Shown: piece by piece, positions 8,090 through 16,046 of the stretch
Layout of the letters: every line of letters begins with the position of its first letter
Position numbering within the stretch: the first letter of the stretch is position 1
NCBI GenBank assembly: GCA_025058835.1
Contig: JANXEI010000001.1
Location: 500,561-564,560 of the forward strand
Origin: Acidilobaceae archaeon
GTDB lineage: Archaea; Thermoproteota; Thermoprotei_A; Sulfolobales; Acidilobaceae
Length of the DNA: 64,000 nt
Direction: 5' to 3'
Made by a program: the position numbers and the translations under genes
Notes under the pieces: generated by a model
The model's database searches: none
The model's input: only the letters and a program-made list of their open reading frames with translations
Told to the model about the DNA's origin: nothing

Positions 8090-9061
8090 ATGGATCCGGT
8101 TAGGGCTGAAAGGCTTTCGAAGAAGTACGGCAACTTTGAGGCAGTGAAGGGAGTGAGTTTTCGTGTGGGGAAAGGGGAACTCTATGCTCTCCTCGGCCCT
8201 AACGGGGCCGGAAAGACCACGACTATAAAGATGTTGAGCACGCTCTTGAAGCCAACTTCGGGCGATGGGTACGTGATGGGCTACAGCGTGGTAAGGGAAC
8301 CGAAGGAGGTAAGAAAGGTCATAGGAGTTGTACCACAAGACCTGACGGCAGATGACGAGCTCACCGGTCTGTACAACGTCTACCTTCAAGCGAGGCTTTA
8401 CGGTTACTCGAGCTCAGAGGCCATGGAGAGGGCAAAGAGAGCTCTGGAGATAGTTGGGCTTACGGAGAGCGCCGAAAGAAGGGTCTCCACGTACAGCGGG
8501 GGCATGAGGAGGAGGCTCGAGATCGCTATGAGCCTAGTCCACGACCCCCCAGTCCTCTTCCTTGACGAGCCCACCCTCGGGCTTGACGTTCAGACCAGGA
8601 GGACCATCTGGGATCTGATCAGGGAGTTCCAGAAGGAGGGAAGGTCCCTGATATTGACGACCCACTACATGGAGGAGGCCGAGACGTTGGCTAGCAGGGT
8701 AGGGATCATCGACCTGGGAGTGCTGAAAGCAGAGGGGACGCCGGAGGAGCTAAAGAGTAAGCTAAGAGGAGACAGGCTTTACGTCGAGTTGTACAGCGAC
8801 GAGGATGCGAACGCTCTAGTAAGGGAGATGACCATTGCTGGGCTAGAGGTGAAGGGGGACTCGAGCCAGATAGTCGTTTCCATGCAGAGCGAAGAGGTGC
8901 TCCGGAAAGTGATAGGGTTGCTGAACGGCAAGAGGGTCAGGTCGATAAACATAGTGAAACCGAACTTGGAGGAGGTGTTCATAGAGATCACCGGGAGAAG
9001 GCTACGCGAGGAGTCCTTCGATGCCTTCAGGCAGAGAGTCTTCATGAGGAAGGTGAGGTGA
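8090..9061 (+). CDS. ABC transporter ATP-binding protein (ABC-2/DrrA type)
   Basis: The ATPase of an export-type ABC system. Walker A G-P-N-G-A-G-K-T-T is near residue 43, the signature Y-S-G-G-M-R-R-R near residue 138, and Walker B L-F-L-D-E-P-T near residue 159, followed by the switch histidine in T-T-H-Y-M-E-E-A. After the nucleotide domain comes a C-terminal region of about 100 residues ending in N-L-E-E-V-F-I-E-I-T-G, the DrrA/CcmA-like tail. The permease gene follows immediately, so the two form a two-gene operon. The substrate is not indicated; drug or lipid-like compounds are usual for this class. Confidence 0.93.
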   Translation: MDPVRAERLSKKYGNFEAVKGVSFRVGKGELYALLGPNGAGKTTTIKMLSTLLKPTSGDGYVMGYSVVREPKEVRKVIGVVPQDLTADDELTGLYNVYLQARLYGYSSSEAMERAKRALEIVGLTESAERRVSTYSGGMRRRLEIAMSLVHDPPVLFLDEPTLGLDVQTRRTIWDLIREFQKEGRSLILTTHYMEEAETLASRVGIIDLGVLKAEGTPEELKSKLRGDRLYVELYSDEDANALVREMTIAGLEVKGDSSQIVVSMQSEEVLRKVIGLLNGKRVRSINIVKPNLEEVFIEITGRRLREESFDAFRQRVFMRKVR

Positions 9062-9062
9062 G

Positions 9063-9878
9063 GTGTTAGGGGAGACCTACGTGCTCTGGTACAGAGAGAT
9101 GAAGAAGTGGCTAGGGCGGAAGCCCGTTCTTTTCATCTCGCTCTTCTCGCCCATATTCTGGATCCTCCTCTTCGGCAAGAGCTTCAATCCCATCAACCTG
9201 TTGCCGCAAGATGCTGACGAGATCGTTGCGCTACTGAGGGCAAAGATCGTAGAGCTGTTCGGCACTCAGGACTACTTTACTTACGTTGCTGCAGGGATGA
9301 CGGTAGCCTTTGCCCTCTTCCAGGCCTCCTTTGCCGGCGCCAGCGCCCTTTTCGACAGAAGGCTAGGTTACATGGATCGGCTCCTCGTGACGCCTATAAA
9401 CAGGGAGAGCATATTCGCTGCAAAGGTACTGGCCTCCGTTACTAGAGTGGTGGTGCTCACTGCGTTCCTCATGGCAGTATCGTACATAGCAGGACTCCAG
9501 CTCAAGGCGGACATCACGCCCCCAGATCTGTTGTTGGCTCTCCTCACTGTCGCTTTCATCTCTCTCATCTTATCTAGCATATTCATGCTGGCAGGCTTCG
9601 TTATGGACAACCCGGAAGGGCTGTTCGCAATAGGTAACCTAGTTAACACGCCCCTCCTCTTTGCTTCTAGCGTGCTTTTCCCTACGGCACAGATGCCGAC
9701 CTGGCTCAGGCTCATCGCAGAGGTCAACCCTCTTTCCCACGGCGCCGACCTTGTGAGATACTTCCTCGTGGGCAAGCCGATGGAAGATCCGTACTTAGTC
9801 CTAGCCCTCTTTGGGATAATTTCCGTTATCGTCTTCCTGACATCTGCCAAAGTAGCCGTAAAGCTCATGGAGAAATGA
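9063..9878 (+). CDS. ABC-2 type transporter permease
   Basis: A 271-residue integral membrane protein with about six hydrophobic segments, beginning with an amphipathic Y-R-E-M-K-K-W stretch typical of ABC-2 permeases and containing the family-like L-L-V-T-P-I-N-R-E-S loop, where the permease meets its ATPase, and a late N-P-L-S-H-G-A-D-L-V-R motif. The GTG start lies one base past the stop of the ATPase gene, with a GAGGTGAGGTGAGG ribosome-site run. It would form the membrane pore of the exporter. It ends one base before the opposite Clp1-like gene. Confidence 0.92.
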   Translation: MLGETYVLWYREMKKWLGRKPVLFISLFSPIFWILLFGKSFNPINLLPQDADEIVALLRAKIVELFGTQDYFTYVAAGMTVAFALFQASFAGASALFDRRLGYMDRLLVTPINRESIFAAKVLASVTRVVVLTAFLMAVSYIAGLQLKADITPPDLLLALLTVAFISLILSSIFMLAGFVMDNPEGLFAIGNLVNTPLLFASSVLFPTAQMPTWLRLIAEVNPLSHGADLVRYFLVGKPMEDPYLVLALFGIISVIVFLTSAKVAVKLMEK

Positions 9879-9879
9879 G

Positions 9880-11025
9880 CTACAGGCCGAGAGACTGCAG
9901 GTCTACCCGTGCCTTTCCTACCTCCAAATGCTTCACTTTCCCTTCATAATTTGTGAACACTCTCAGCAACTTCTTCTCGTAATAGATCTTGTCTAACACC
10001 CCTACGTGAATCCCATCGCCCTCCACCGAGACCAATAGCCCCCTCTCCCACGACTCCCTCAAGAGCTTGACTCCCTCGCCGAGAGGAGGTCTCTCCCCTC
10101 TATAAACGACTATCAGCCCTCCCTCTCCCATTTCTGCATATACTGTGGACGGGTTGTTCAGCCTCAGCGGCTTCCCCCTGAAGAGCTCAAGCCCCTCCAG
10201 CTCCAGCTCCTCTGCTCTGAGCAGCCTCTGCTTCGCCCCGATCAGTTTCTGTGCTATCAACCTCTCCCTGTGGACTCTCCTCTCCTCTTTGCTCTTCTCC
10301 CTCCTCGCCAGCCTAGCTACCGCGATCACTTCTGCTGCTAACTTCTCCTCCAACAACTTCGCCCTCTCCTCCAGCCCCACCGCGATGACAAGGTCTGCCC
10401 TCACCGCCTCTGCCAGCTTTACCTTACTCATCAGAGCTCCCTCCCCATCGACCCATCCATCCGTGTCCACTACCAAAAGGCCGGAGACCTCGCGCGAGAG
10501 CTTCTCCGCACAGGAGAAATACTTGGCGAGGGACTCTGCCGGAGAAAAGGAGCCCACGAAGCAAGGCTTTACGTGCGGAAAAGAGCCCTGGTTCCCGGGT
10601 ATGACGGGGGGAGCAGCAGAGCTCAGGGCGGCAAAGGCTGGGCAGAAGACCTCGTTCTGCCCCACGTCCATGGTGAGGAAATGCGCGTCCCTCCTCGCAG
10701 ACAGGGCCTTGTTGAGAATCCAGGCTGCGAGGGTGCTCTTCCCGGCATCTACTGGGCCTACTATCATGACCCTCTTCCCCTCGAGGGCAAGCGAGGCAAC
10801 CTGGTCGAACTCTGCGTAACTCTCTCGAGATGCCGGGATGAGGCCTCCGCTGCTCGACCTGGCGACGGCTTCCCCTCTCACCTTTAGCAGAACGTGTCTC
10901 CCCACTGGCACTATGAAGGAGGAGCCTTGGGAGACCTCATAGCCCAACACCTCCGCGCTTCCCCTCGCTATCGTGACCGTCACGGGGCCTGCTGCCAGGT
11001 AGAAACGCTCCTCCATAATTATCAT
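9880..11025 (-). CDS. Clp1-like polynucleotide 5'-hydroxyl kinase
   Basis: Archaeal Clp1/Grc3-type RNA kinases phosphorylate 5'-OH ends of RNA and DNA. The P-loop G-P-V-D-A-G-K-S-T lies in the central kinase domain, followed by the M-D-V-G-Q-N-E segment and the V-V-D-T-D-G-W-V Walker-B-like strand. An N-terminal beta domain (E-R-F-Y-L-A-A-G-P-V) and a C-terminal domain with G-L-L-V-S-V-E-G-D-G complete the family plan, about 381 residues. I chose the ATG at 11025; another ATG nine bases on is equally possible. TATTATA about 30 nt upstream suits a leaderless transcript. Confidence 0.85.
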   Translation of the reverse strand: MIIMEERFYLAAGPVTVTIARGSAEVLGYEVSQGSSFIVPVGRHVLLKVRGEAVARSSSGGLIPASRESYAEFDQVASLALEGKRVMIVGPVDAGKSTLAAWILNKALSARRDAHFLTMDVGQNEVFCPAFAALSSAAPPVIPGNQGSFPHVKPCFVGSFSPAESLAKYFSCAEKLSREVSGLLVVDTDGWVDGEGALMSKVKLAEAVRADLVIAVGLEERAKLLEEKLAAEVIAVARLARREKSKEERRVHRERLIAQKLIGAKQRLLRAEELELEGLELFRGKPLRLNNPSTVYAEMGEGGLIVVYRGERPPLGEGVKLLRESWERGLLVSVEGDGIHVGVLDKIYYEKKLLRVFTNYEGKVKHLEVGKARVDLQSLGL

Positions 11026-11109
11026 CGATTTAAGCGGAGTTTTCGTGCCTATAATACGTATGCTACTTTTATTACTCTTCAATCTATACAAAAATATGGG
11101 TGGAGGATT

Positions 11110-11655
11110 TTGTTAAGAGAATTCATGATACTGAGCCGCGGGGGGCAGGGAGGGGTCACAGCTTCTCGCATACTCGCCACGGCAGCAGCAGTTGAGGGCA
11201 GGTGGGCTCAGGCAATGCCGGAGTTCGGGGCAGAGAGGAGGGGTGCTATCGTAAGGAGCTACTTGAGGGTCTCGGAGGAGCCCATAAGGAGGAGGTCAGC
11301 TGTGAGGGAGCCGGAGGGAGTTGCCGTGTTCAGCCGCCGCATTATAGAGATTACGGATGTGAACAAGCTCGCGCCCCCTCCTGTTCCCTTGCTCCTCAAC
11401 TCTGAGAAGGGTGTGGTGCTAGGGGAGAGGCGCGTTTTCTATGTAGACGCTACGGGCATTGCCCTCAAGCTAGGCCTCCTAGTTGCTGGCTGGCCTTTGG
11501 TGAACACTGCTATGGCTGCAGCCATGGCAAAGACCTTCAACATAGCCTCTCTCGAGAGCGTTAAGAAGGCCATGGGAGACTACTTCCGCGGCAAGACCCT
11601 TGAGGCTAACTTGGCAGCTGCAGAGCTTGCGTGGGAATCTGTGAGGGGTCTATGA
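11110..11655 (+). CDS. porG: 2-oxoacid:ferredoxin oxidoreductase, gamma subunit
   Basis: The gamma subunit of the pyruvate/2-oxoacid:ferredoxin oxidoreductase complex, which makes acyl-CoA, CO2 and reduced ferredoxin. Hallmarks are the N-terminal R-G-G-Q-G-G-V-T-A-S motif and an M-P-E-F-G-A-E-R-R-G-A segment, then the C-terminal helices. The TTG at 11110 is chosen because GGAGG ends three bases before it and it puts the RGGQGG motif about ten residues in; the frame is open further upstream over the divergent promoter. It is the first of four overlapping genes porG-porD-porA-porB. Confidence 0.9.
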   Translation: MLREFMILSRGGQGGVTASRILATAAAVEGRWAQAMPEFGAERRGAIVRSYLRVSEEPIRRRSAVREPEGVAVFSRRIIEITDVNKLAPPPVPLLLNSEKGVVLGERRVFYVDATGIALKLGLLVAGWPLVNTAMAAAMAKTFNIASLESVKKAMGDYFRGKTLEANLAAAELAWESVRGL

Positions 11656-11969
11656 TGGGCATGAGGTACGTTCCCTCGGACCTCGAGGGAGAGGCTAACA
11701 AGGACCTAGAGGACTTGAGGAACAAGCTCCTCTCCCGTCCATCCCCTGGCGCTTCTGGACCTACGGGCAGCTGGAGGTTGTTCAGGCCGGAGGTCTCAGC
11801 TGCAAAGTGCGTGAAGTGCGGGATATGTTGGCTATACTGTCCAGAGGACGTCATAGCGTGGACACAGCGGGAGTTGCCCAGGATAGACTACACTTACTGC
11901 AAGGGCTGCGGAGTTTGCGCCAGCGTGTGCCCGACCAAGGCCATAGAGATGGTGGTGGAGGGAGAATGA
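11652..11969 (+). CDS. porD: 2-oxoacid:ferredoxin oxidoreductase, delta (ferredoxin-like) subunit
   Basis: The delta subunit carries two [4Fe-4S] clusters that pass electrons to ferredoxin. Both binding motifs are intact: C-V-K-C-G-I-C-x3-C-P and C-K-G-C-G-V-C-A-S-V-C-P. The ATG lies in an ATGA overlap with the porG stop, giving 105 residues; the first 45 form an extension without cysteines, usual for PorD. Confidence 0.93.
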   Translation: MMGMRYVPSDLEGEANKDLEDLRNKLLSRPSPGASGPTGSWRLFRPEVSAAKCVKCGICWLYCPEDVIAWTQRELPRIDYTYCKGCGVCASVCPTKAIEMVVEGE

Positions 11970-13150
11970 AGAAGAAAATCTTGATGGGTAGTCATGCGGT
12001 GGCAGAGGCGGTAAAGCTGGCGAGGGTTGACGTTATCTCAGCCTACCCCATCACGCCGCAGACTGTAATTGTGGAGAGGCTTGCCGAGATGGTGGAGAGG
12101 GGGGAGCTGAAGTCAAGGTATGTGAGGGTAGAGTCGGAACACTCAGCCCTCGCCGTTGTCTATGGAGCGAGCGCAGGGGGCTCCCGCGTCTTCACCGCTA
12201 CCTCGAGCCACGGGCTGTTGTACATGTACGAGATGTTGTGGTGGGTAACGAACAGCCGGCTGCCTGTGGTCATGGCCGTCGCCACCAGAGCCATCGGGCC
12301 TCCCTGGAACATCCACACAGATCACAACGATGCCCTCACGATAAGGGATGCCGGCTGGATCATCGGCTTTGCCGAGAGCGTGCAGGAGGCCTTTGATATG
12401 ACTCTGCAAGCATACAAGATCGGTGAGGACAAGAGGGTTCTCCTGCCAGTCATGATAGCTCTCGACGGCTTCATCCTGAGCCACACCTCAGAGCCCGTAT
12501 TGGTGCCGGAAGAGGAGGAGGTGGCAGATTGGCTGCCGCCTAGGGAGCCACTACCCTTTAAGGTTGAACCAGGGAAACCATTTGCAGTGGGCAACCTAGG
12601 CCCTGACAATGTGACCATGGAGCTCAGGTGGAATGCCTGGAAGGCAGCGGAAAGGGCGAAGAGAGTGATAGAGGAGGTAAGTGCTCAGTACGAGAAGAGG
12701 TTCGTTACGGGCACCTCTTCAGGACTTGTCGAGCGCTACGAGACGGAGGGAGCCAAGTACCTGGCCATTAGCATAGGAGCGTGGAGCGGGGATGTGAAGG
12801 AGGCAGTAGACGCTTTGAGAGAGGAGGGCTATGACGTCGGACTTGCCAGGATCAGGTACGTGAGGCCCTTCCCGAGGGAGGAGCTGAGAGATCTGCTCTC
12901 TTCCGTGAGGGCTGCGGTAGTGTTAGATCGCTCCGTTTCTATGGGCCACATGGGCATCCTGGGCTCAGAGGTGAGGGCTGTTTCAGAGAGGACGCCGGTG
13001 AAGAACGTCATAGCGGGGATAGGAGGCGTTGACGTAAGCTACAAGGACTTCATCTCTATCCTGAGGGGCTTTGTGGAGGAGTATGAGGCAGGCCTTTCCG
13101 GAGAGTGGAGCGTTGCAGAGTGGTACATGCCGTGGGTGACAGAGAGATGA
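11966..13150 (+). CDS. porA: 2-oxoacid:ferredoxin oxidoreductase, alpha subunit
   Basis: The alpha subunit holds the pyrimidine side of the thiamine diphosphate site and the transketolase C-terminal domain. It begins M-K-K-K-I-L-M-G-S-H-A-V-A-E-A and shows Y-P-I-T-P-Q-T, E-S-E-H-S-A-L-A and T-A-T-S-S-H-G, all family blocks, in a 394-residue chain. The ATG overlaps the porD stop (ATGA) and the gene overlaps porB the same way, so the four subunits are translationally coupled. The four-subunit layout and the alpha sequence fit pyruvate as substrate, though other 2-oxoacids cannot be excluded. Confidence 0.94.
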   Translation: MKKKILMGSHAVAEAVKLARVDVISAYPITPQTVIVERLAEMVERGELKSRYVRVESEHSALAVVYGASAGGSRVFTATSSHGLLYMYEMLWWVTNSRLPVVMAVATRAIGPPWNIHTDHNDALTIRDAGWIIGFAESVQEAFDMTLQAYKIGEDKRVLLPVMIALDGFILSHTSEPVLVPEEEEVADWLPPREPLPFKVEPGKPFAVGNLGPDNVTMELRWNAWKAAERAKRVIEEVSAQYEKRFVTGTSSGLVERYETEGAKYLAISIGAWSGDVKEAVDALREEGYDVGLARIRYVRPFPREELRDLLSSVRAAVVLDRSVSMGHMGILGSEVRAVSERTPVKNVIAGIGGVDVSYKDFISILRGFVEEYEAGLSGEWSVAEWYMPWVTER

Positions 13151-14055
13151 GCCTCCCGAGGCTAGCTCAAGGAAGGAACAGGGGAGTTATGCCAGGTAAC
13201 CCTGCCTGTGCAGGGTGTCCTCATACCATTGGGCTCCGCGTCATGGGCAGAGTGCTCGGAGACAAAGCGGTGCTGGTGGTGCCAGCTGGTTGTACCTCCA
13301 TAATCTCTGGCTTCTACCCGCGTTCCAGCCTCTCCTTCCCCTTGCTACACGTTCCCTTTGCCTCTGCAGCAGCCGTAGCTTCAGGCCTGAGGGCTTCCAT
13401 GGATGCTAGGGGCGAGGAGGGAGTAGTGGTGGTGTGGTCTGGCGACGGCGGCGCTGCCGACATAGGTCTAGCAACGCTCAGCGGCGCGGCAGTGAGGAAC
13501 GAGGACATCCTCGTCGTGGTCAGCGATAACGAGGCGTACATGAACACGGGCATCCAGGCCAGCGGCACTACTCCGTGGAAGGCACTAACGACGACGAGCC
13601 CTGTTCTCGGGAAGAGCGAGGAGAGGAAGGACATAGCCCTCCTGATGCTATTCCACAAAGCACCTTACGTAGCCACAGCATCTGTAGCATATCCCATAGA
13701 CTTTGCAGAGAAGCTGGAGAGAGCGCTGAAGGTCAAAGGGTTCAAGCTCATCCACCTTCACTCTCCCTGCCCGCCTGGATGGAGGTTCGACGCGGGCAAG
13801 ACCGTCGAGGTCGCAAAGCTTGCGGTAGAGACCGGGGCTTGGATACTTTGGGAGTACATGGAGGGGAGCTTCAGGATAAGCCCACAGAGCAAGCCCTTCG
13901 TCCAGAAGGAGAGGAGGAAGCCCTTAGCAGAGTACCTGAAGCTGCAAGGGAGGTTCTCTCACCTCAGGCCGGAGGATGTGATTGAAATTGAGAAGAAAAT
14001 GGAGGAGAGCTGGAGGCTAGTAGTTGAGCTGGAGAAGTTTTACAGCAGATCATAA
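13147..14055 (+). CDS. porB: 2-oxoacid:ferredoxin oxidoreductase, beta subunit
   Basis: The beta subunit binds the thiamine diphosphate phosphates and one [4Fe-4S] cluster. Cluster cysteines are seen in A-C-A-G-C-P, P-A-G-C-T-S and a late S-P-C-P-P-G-W. The thiamine motif is G-D-G-G-A-A-D-I-G followed by D-N-E-A-Y-M-N-T-G-I-Q. The ATG at 13147 sits in an ATGA overlap with porA, giving 302 residues. It closes the por operon; tRNA-Asp follows 35 bases later behind its own TATA box. Confidence 0.95.
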   Translation: MSLPRLAQGRNRGVMPGNPACAGCPHTIGLRVMGRVLGDKAVLVVPAGCTSIISGFYPRSSLSFPLLHVPFASAAAVASGLRASMDARGEEGVVVVWSGDGGAADIGLATLSGAAVRNEDILVVVSDNEAYMNTGIQASGTTPWKALTTTSPVLGKSEERKDIALLMLFHKAPYVATASVAYPIDFAEKLERALKVKGFKLIHLHSPCPPGWRFDAGKTVEVAKLAVETGAWILWEYMEGSFRISPQSKPFVQKERRKPLAEYLKLQGRFSHLRPEDVIEIEKKMEESWRLVVELEKFYSRS

Positions 14056-14058
14056 ACT

Positions 14059-14066
14059 CTTTAAGC
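14059..14066 (+). promoter_or_regulatory. TATA box of tRNA-Asp
   Basis: CTTTAAGC is centred about 28 nt before the 5' end of the tRNA, the archaeal spacing. Confidence 0.6.
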
Positions 14067-14090
14067 CTTGAGCTGTTAAGGGGGAGAGGA

Positions 14091-14165
14091 GCCGCGGTAG
14101 TATAGCCTGGACCAGTATGCGGGCCTGTCAAGCCCGTGACCCGGGTTCAAATCCCGGCCGCGGCG
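14091..14165 (+). tRNA. tRNA-Asp (anticodon GTC)
   Basis: Acceptor arms GCCGCGG and CCGCGGC pair fully. The anticodon stem CGGGC/GCCCG encloses loop CTGTCAA, giving anticodon GTC (Asp). The T arm is CCGGG-TTCAAAT-CCCGG. There is no intron. The discriminator is G at 14165 and a CCA end is encoded at 14166-14168, unlike the two other tRNAs of the window. Confidence 0.96.
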
Positions 14166-14226
14166 CCAGCAATTTAAGGCAAGCTAGCAGTTGTCACTGC
14201 TGATAAGCAGGCGGAGGAACGTTATC

Positions 14227-15048
14227 ATGAAGGCCGTCATAACTGCAGGAGGGCTTGGGACGAGACTCTTGCCTACAACCAAAGAGATCCCCAAAGAGCT
14301 CCTCCCCCTATACAGCAGAGGGGAGAACGGAGAGATCTTGGTTAAGCCTGTGCTCCAACTCATCTTCGAGATAATGTACAAGGAGGGGGTTAGGGAGTTC
14401 TGCATCGTAACGGGGAGGGGTAAGAGGGCAGTGGAAGATCACTTCACTCCGGACTGGGACTTCGTAGAGTACTTGGAGAAGATCGGCAAGGGGTCCCAGG
14501 CTAAGGAGCTGGGGAGGTTCTTTGCGATGATAGAGGACTCCACCATATTCTGGGTAAAGCAGCCGCAGCCGAGAGGCTTCGGTCATGCCGTCTACATGGC
14601 GAAGGCCTTCGTAGGAGACGAGAACTTCCTGCTTGCGGCAGGGGACACTGTGGTGTACCCTGAGGACTTCCTGAGAAGGCTCTTGCAGGGAGGTTCAGAT
14701 GCGGCTCTACTGCTAGCGGAGGTGGAGGACCCGCGGGCTTACGGAGTTGCAGTGCTAAACGGCGACAGGGTCGTGAAGGTAGTGGAGAAGCCGAGGGAGC
14801 CCCCCTCTAGAATGGCTATCCTCCCCTTCTATGTTCTACCGGCAGAGATCATGAATGTCCTCGAGAAGGCGGAGGCAGGGATCGGCGGGGAGGTTCAGCT
14901 AACCGATGCGATCCAGAAATTAATAGAGAGGGGGAGAGATGTGAGGGCAATAGTACTTGATGATAGGTACGAGTTCGCCGACGTAGGGACCCCTGAGAGC
15001 TACATTAAGGCGCTAGAGATGACCTTTTCGAGGAGCAGGGGAGCATAA
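14227..15048 (+). CDS. Nucleotidyltransferase, GalU-like (UTP-glucose-1-phosphate uridylyltransferase)
   Basis: Makes a nucleotide sugar, most likely UDP-glucose, from a sugar-1-phosphate. The N-terminal nucleotide-binding G-G-L-G-T-R-L-L-P motif and the K-E-x-P-K-E-L-L-P block are present, followed by a Q-P-x-P-R-G-F-G-H-A-V segment and A-G-D-T near the metal site, all GalU-type. It has 273 residues from the ATG at 14227, which follows GGAGG. It heads a cassette whose third gene oxidises UDP-glucose, which favours UTP and glucose-1-phosphate over dTTP. TATA-like CAATTTAAGG is at about 14172-14181. Confidence 0.88.
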   Translation: MKAVITAGGLGTRLLPTTKEIPKELLPLYSRGENGEILVKPVLQLIFEIMYKEGVREFCIVTGRGKRAVEDHFTPDWDFVEYLEKIGKGSQAKELGRFFAMIEDSTIFWVKQPQPRGFGHAVYMAKAFVGDENFLLAAGDTVVYPEDFLRRLLQGGSDAALLLAEVEDPRAYGVAVLNGDRVVKVVEKPREPPSRMAILPFYVLPAEIMNVLEKAEAGIGGEVQLTDAIQKLIERGRDVRAIVLDDRYEFADVGTPESYIKALEMTFSRSRGA

Positions 15049-16046
15049 TGGAGAAGGAGACGGAGCTCATCCTGGAGAGCCTAAGTCAAGAGGAGAAGGA
15101 GTTCTACAGGGGCAAGAGGGTGCTTGTGGTAGGGGGCGCAGGGTTCATTGGCAGCTGGCTCTCCGAGTCGCTTCATGCTATGGGAGCAAGGGTCACCTGT
15201 CTCGACAACATGAGCACCGGCTCGCGGAGAAACCTGGAGAACCTCTTGGGGAAGGAGGGTTTTGAGTTGATCGAGGCTGACGTAACGAAGACAGAGATCG
15301 GGGATTACGACATAGCCTTTCACGGCGCAGCAATGCCGGCCCCCGATATGTACATGGAGAGGCCCGTGGAGGCAATGCTGCCAGATAGCATAGGGCTGCT
15401 GAGGGTGCTAGAAGGGGTTAAGGGGAGGGTGGTGTTCCTCAGCTCCTCAGAGGTCTACGGGGAGCCGGAGGTGGTGCCTACTCCAGAGAGCTATCCCGGG
15501 AAGGTGGACCCCATAGGGCCGCGGAGTCCCTACGAGGAGAGCAAGAGGTTTGGGGAGGCGCTTGCTATGTCCTTCTTCAGGGAGAGGGGGAAGGACGTGA
15601 GGATAGCAAGGATATTCAACACATATGGACCAAGGCTGGACCCTGGCTCTCCTTATGCTAGGGTGGTCACTCGCTTTGTTGAGAGGGCCCTTAGCGGGAA
15701 GCCCCTCGAGATCCATGGAGATGGGCTGCAGACGAGGAGCTTTGCCTTCGTCAGCGATACGGTCGCAGGACTCATCAAGCTTGGTGCCTGCAGCGACTGC
15801 GCCGGCGAGGCTTTCAATATAGGAGGGGAGGAGGAGGTAACCGTGCTGGAGCTCGCAGCCATTGTCATGGAGCTTACCGGCTCTCGCGTGCCAATAGTGC
15901 ACACTCCCCCTCGACCCGGTGACCCTAGACGGAGGAGGCCTGACATAAGCAAGGCGAAGAGAAGGCTAGGCTGGAGGCCGCGGGTAAGCCTGAGGGAGGG
16001 CATCCTCATGACAATTGAGTGGTACAGGAGGATGGGATATGGTTAA
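15048..16046 (+). CDS. NAD-dependent sugar-nucleotide epimerase/dehydratase (UDP-glucuronate decarboxylase-like)
   Basis: An extended short-chain dehydrogenase of 332 residues. The Rossmann motif G-G-A-G-F-I-G-S follows a 26-residue N-terminal extension; the catalytic Y-E-E-S-K lies near residue 164, after the S-S-S-E-V-Y-G strand. N-T-Y-G-P-R and G-D-G-x-Q-T-R-S-F are the substrate-binding blocks of the UXS/RmlB/GalE branch, and the sequence looks most like UDP-glucuronate decarboxylase. Together with the next gene this would convert UDP-glucose to UDP-glucuronate and UDP-xylose. UDP-sugar 4-epimerase is the alternative. Its ATG overlaps the previous stop by one base. Confidence 0.82.
   Translation: MEKETELILESLSQEEKEFYRGKRVLVVGGAGFIGSWLSESLHAMGARVTCLDNMSTGSRRNLENLLGKEGFELIEADVTKTEIGDYDIAFHGAAMPAPDMYMERPVEAMLPDSIGLLRVLEGVKGRVVFLSSSEVYGEPEVVPTPESYPGKVDPIGPRSPYEESKRFGEALAMSFFRERGKDVRIARIFNTYGPRLDPGSPYARVVTRFVERALSGKPLEIHGDGLQTRSFAFVSDTVAGLIKLGACSDCAGEAFNIGGEEEVTVLELAAIVMELTGSRVPIVHTPPRPGDPRRRRPDISKAKRRLGWRPRVSLREGILMTIEWYRRMGYG

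Noticed and set aside
10894-11109. A 72-residue upstream extension of PorG
   Set aside because: It covers the opposite Clp1-like gene and its promoter; the TTG behind GGAGG puts the RGGQGG motif at the normal place.
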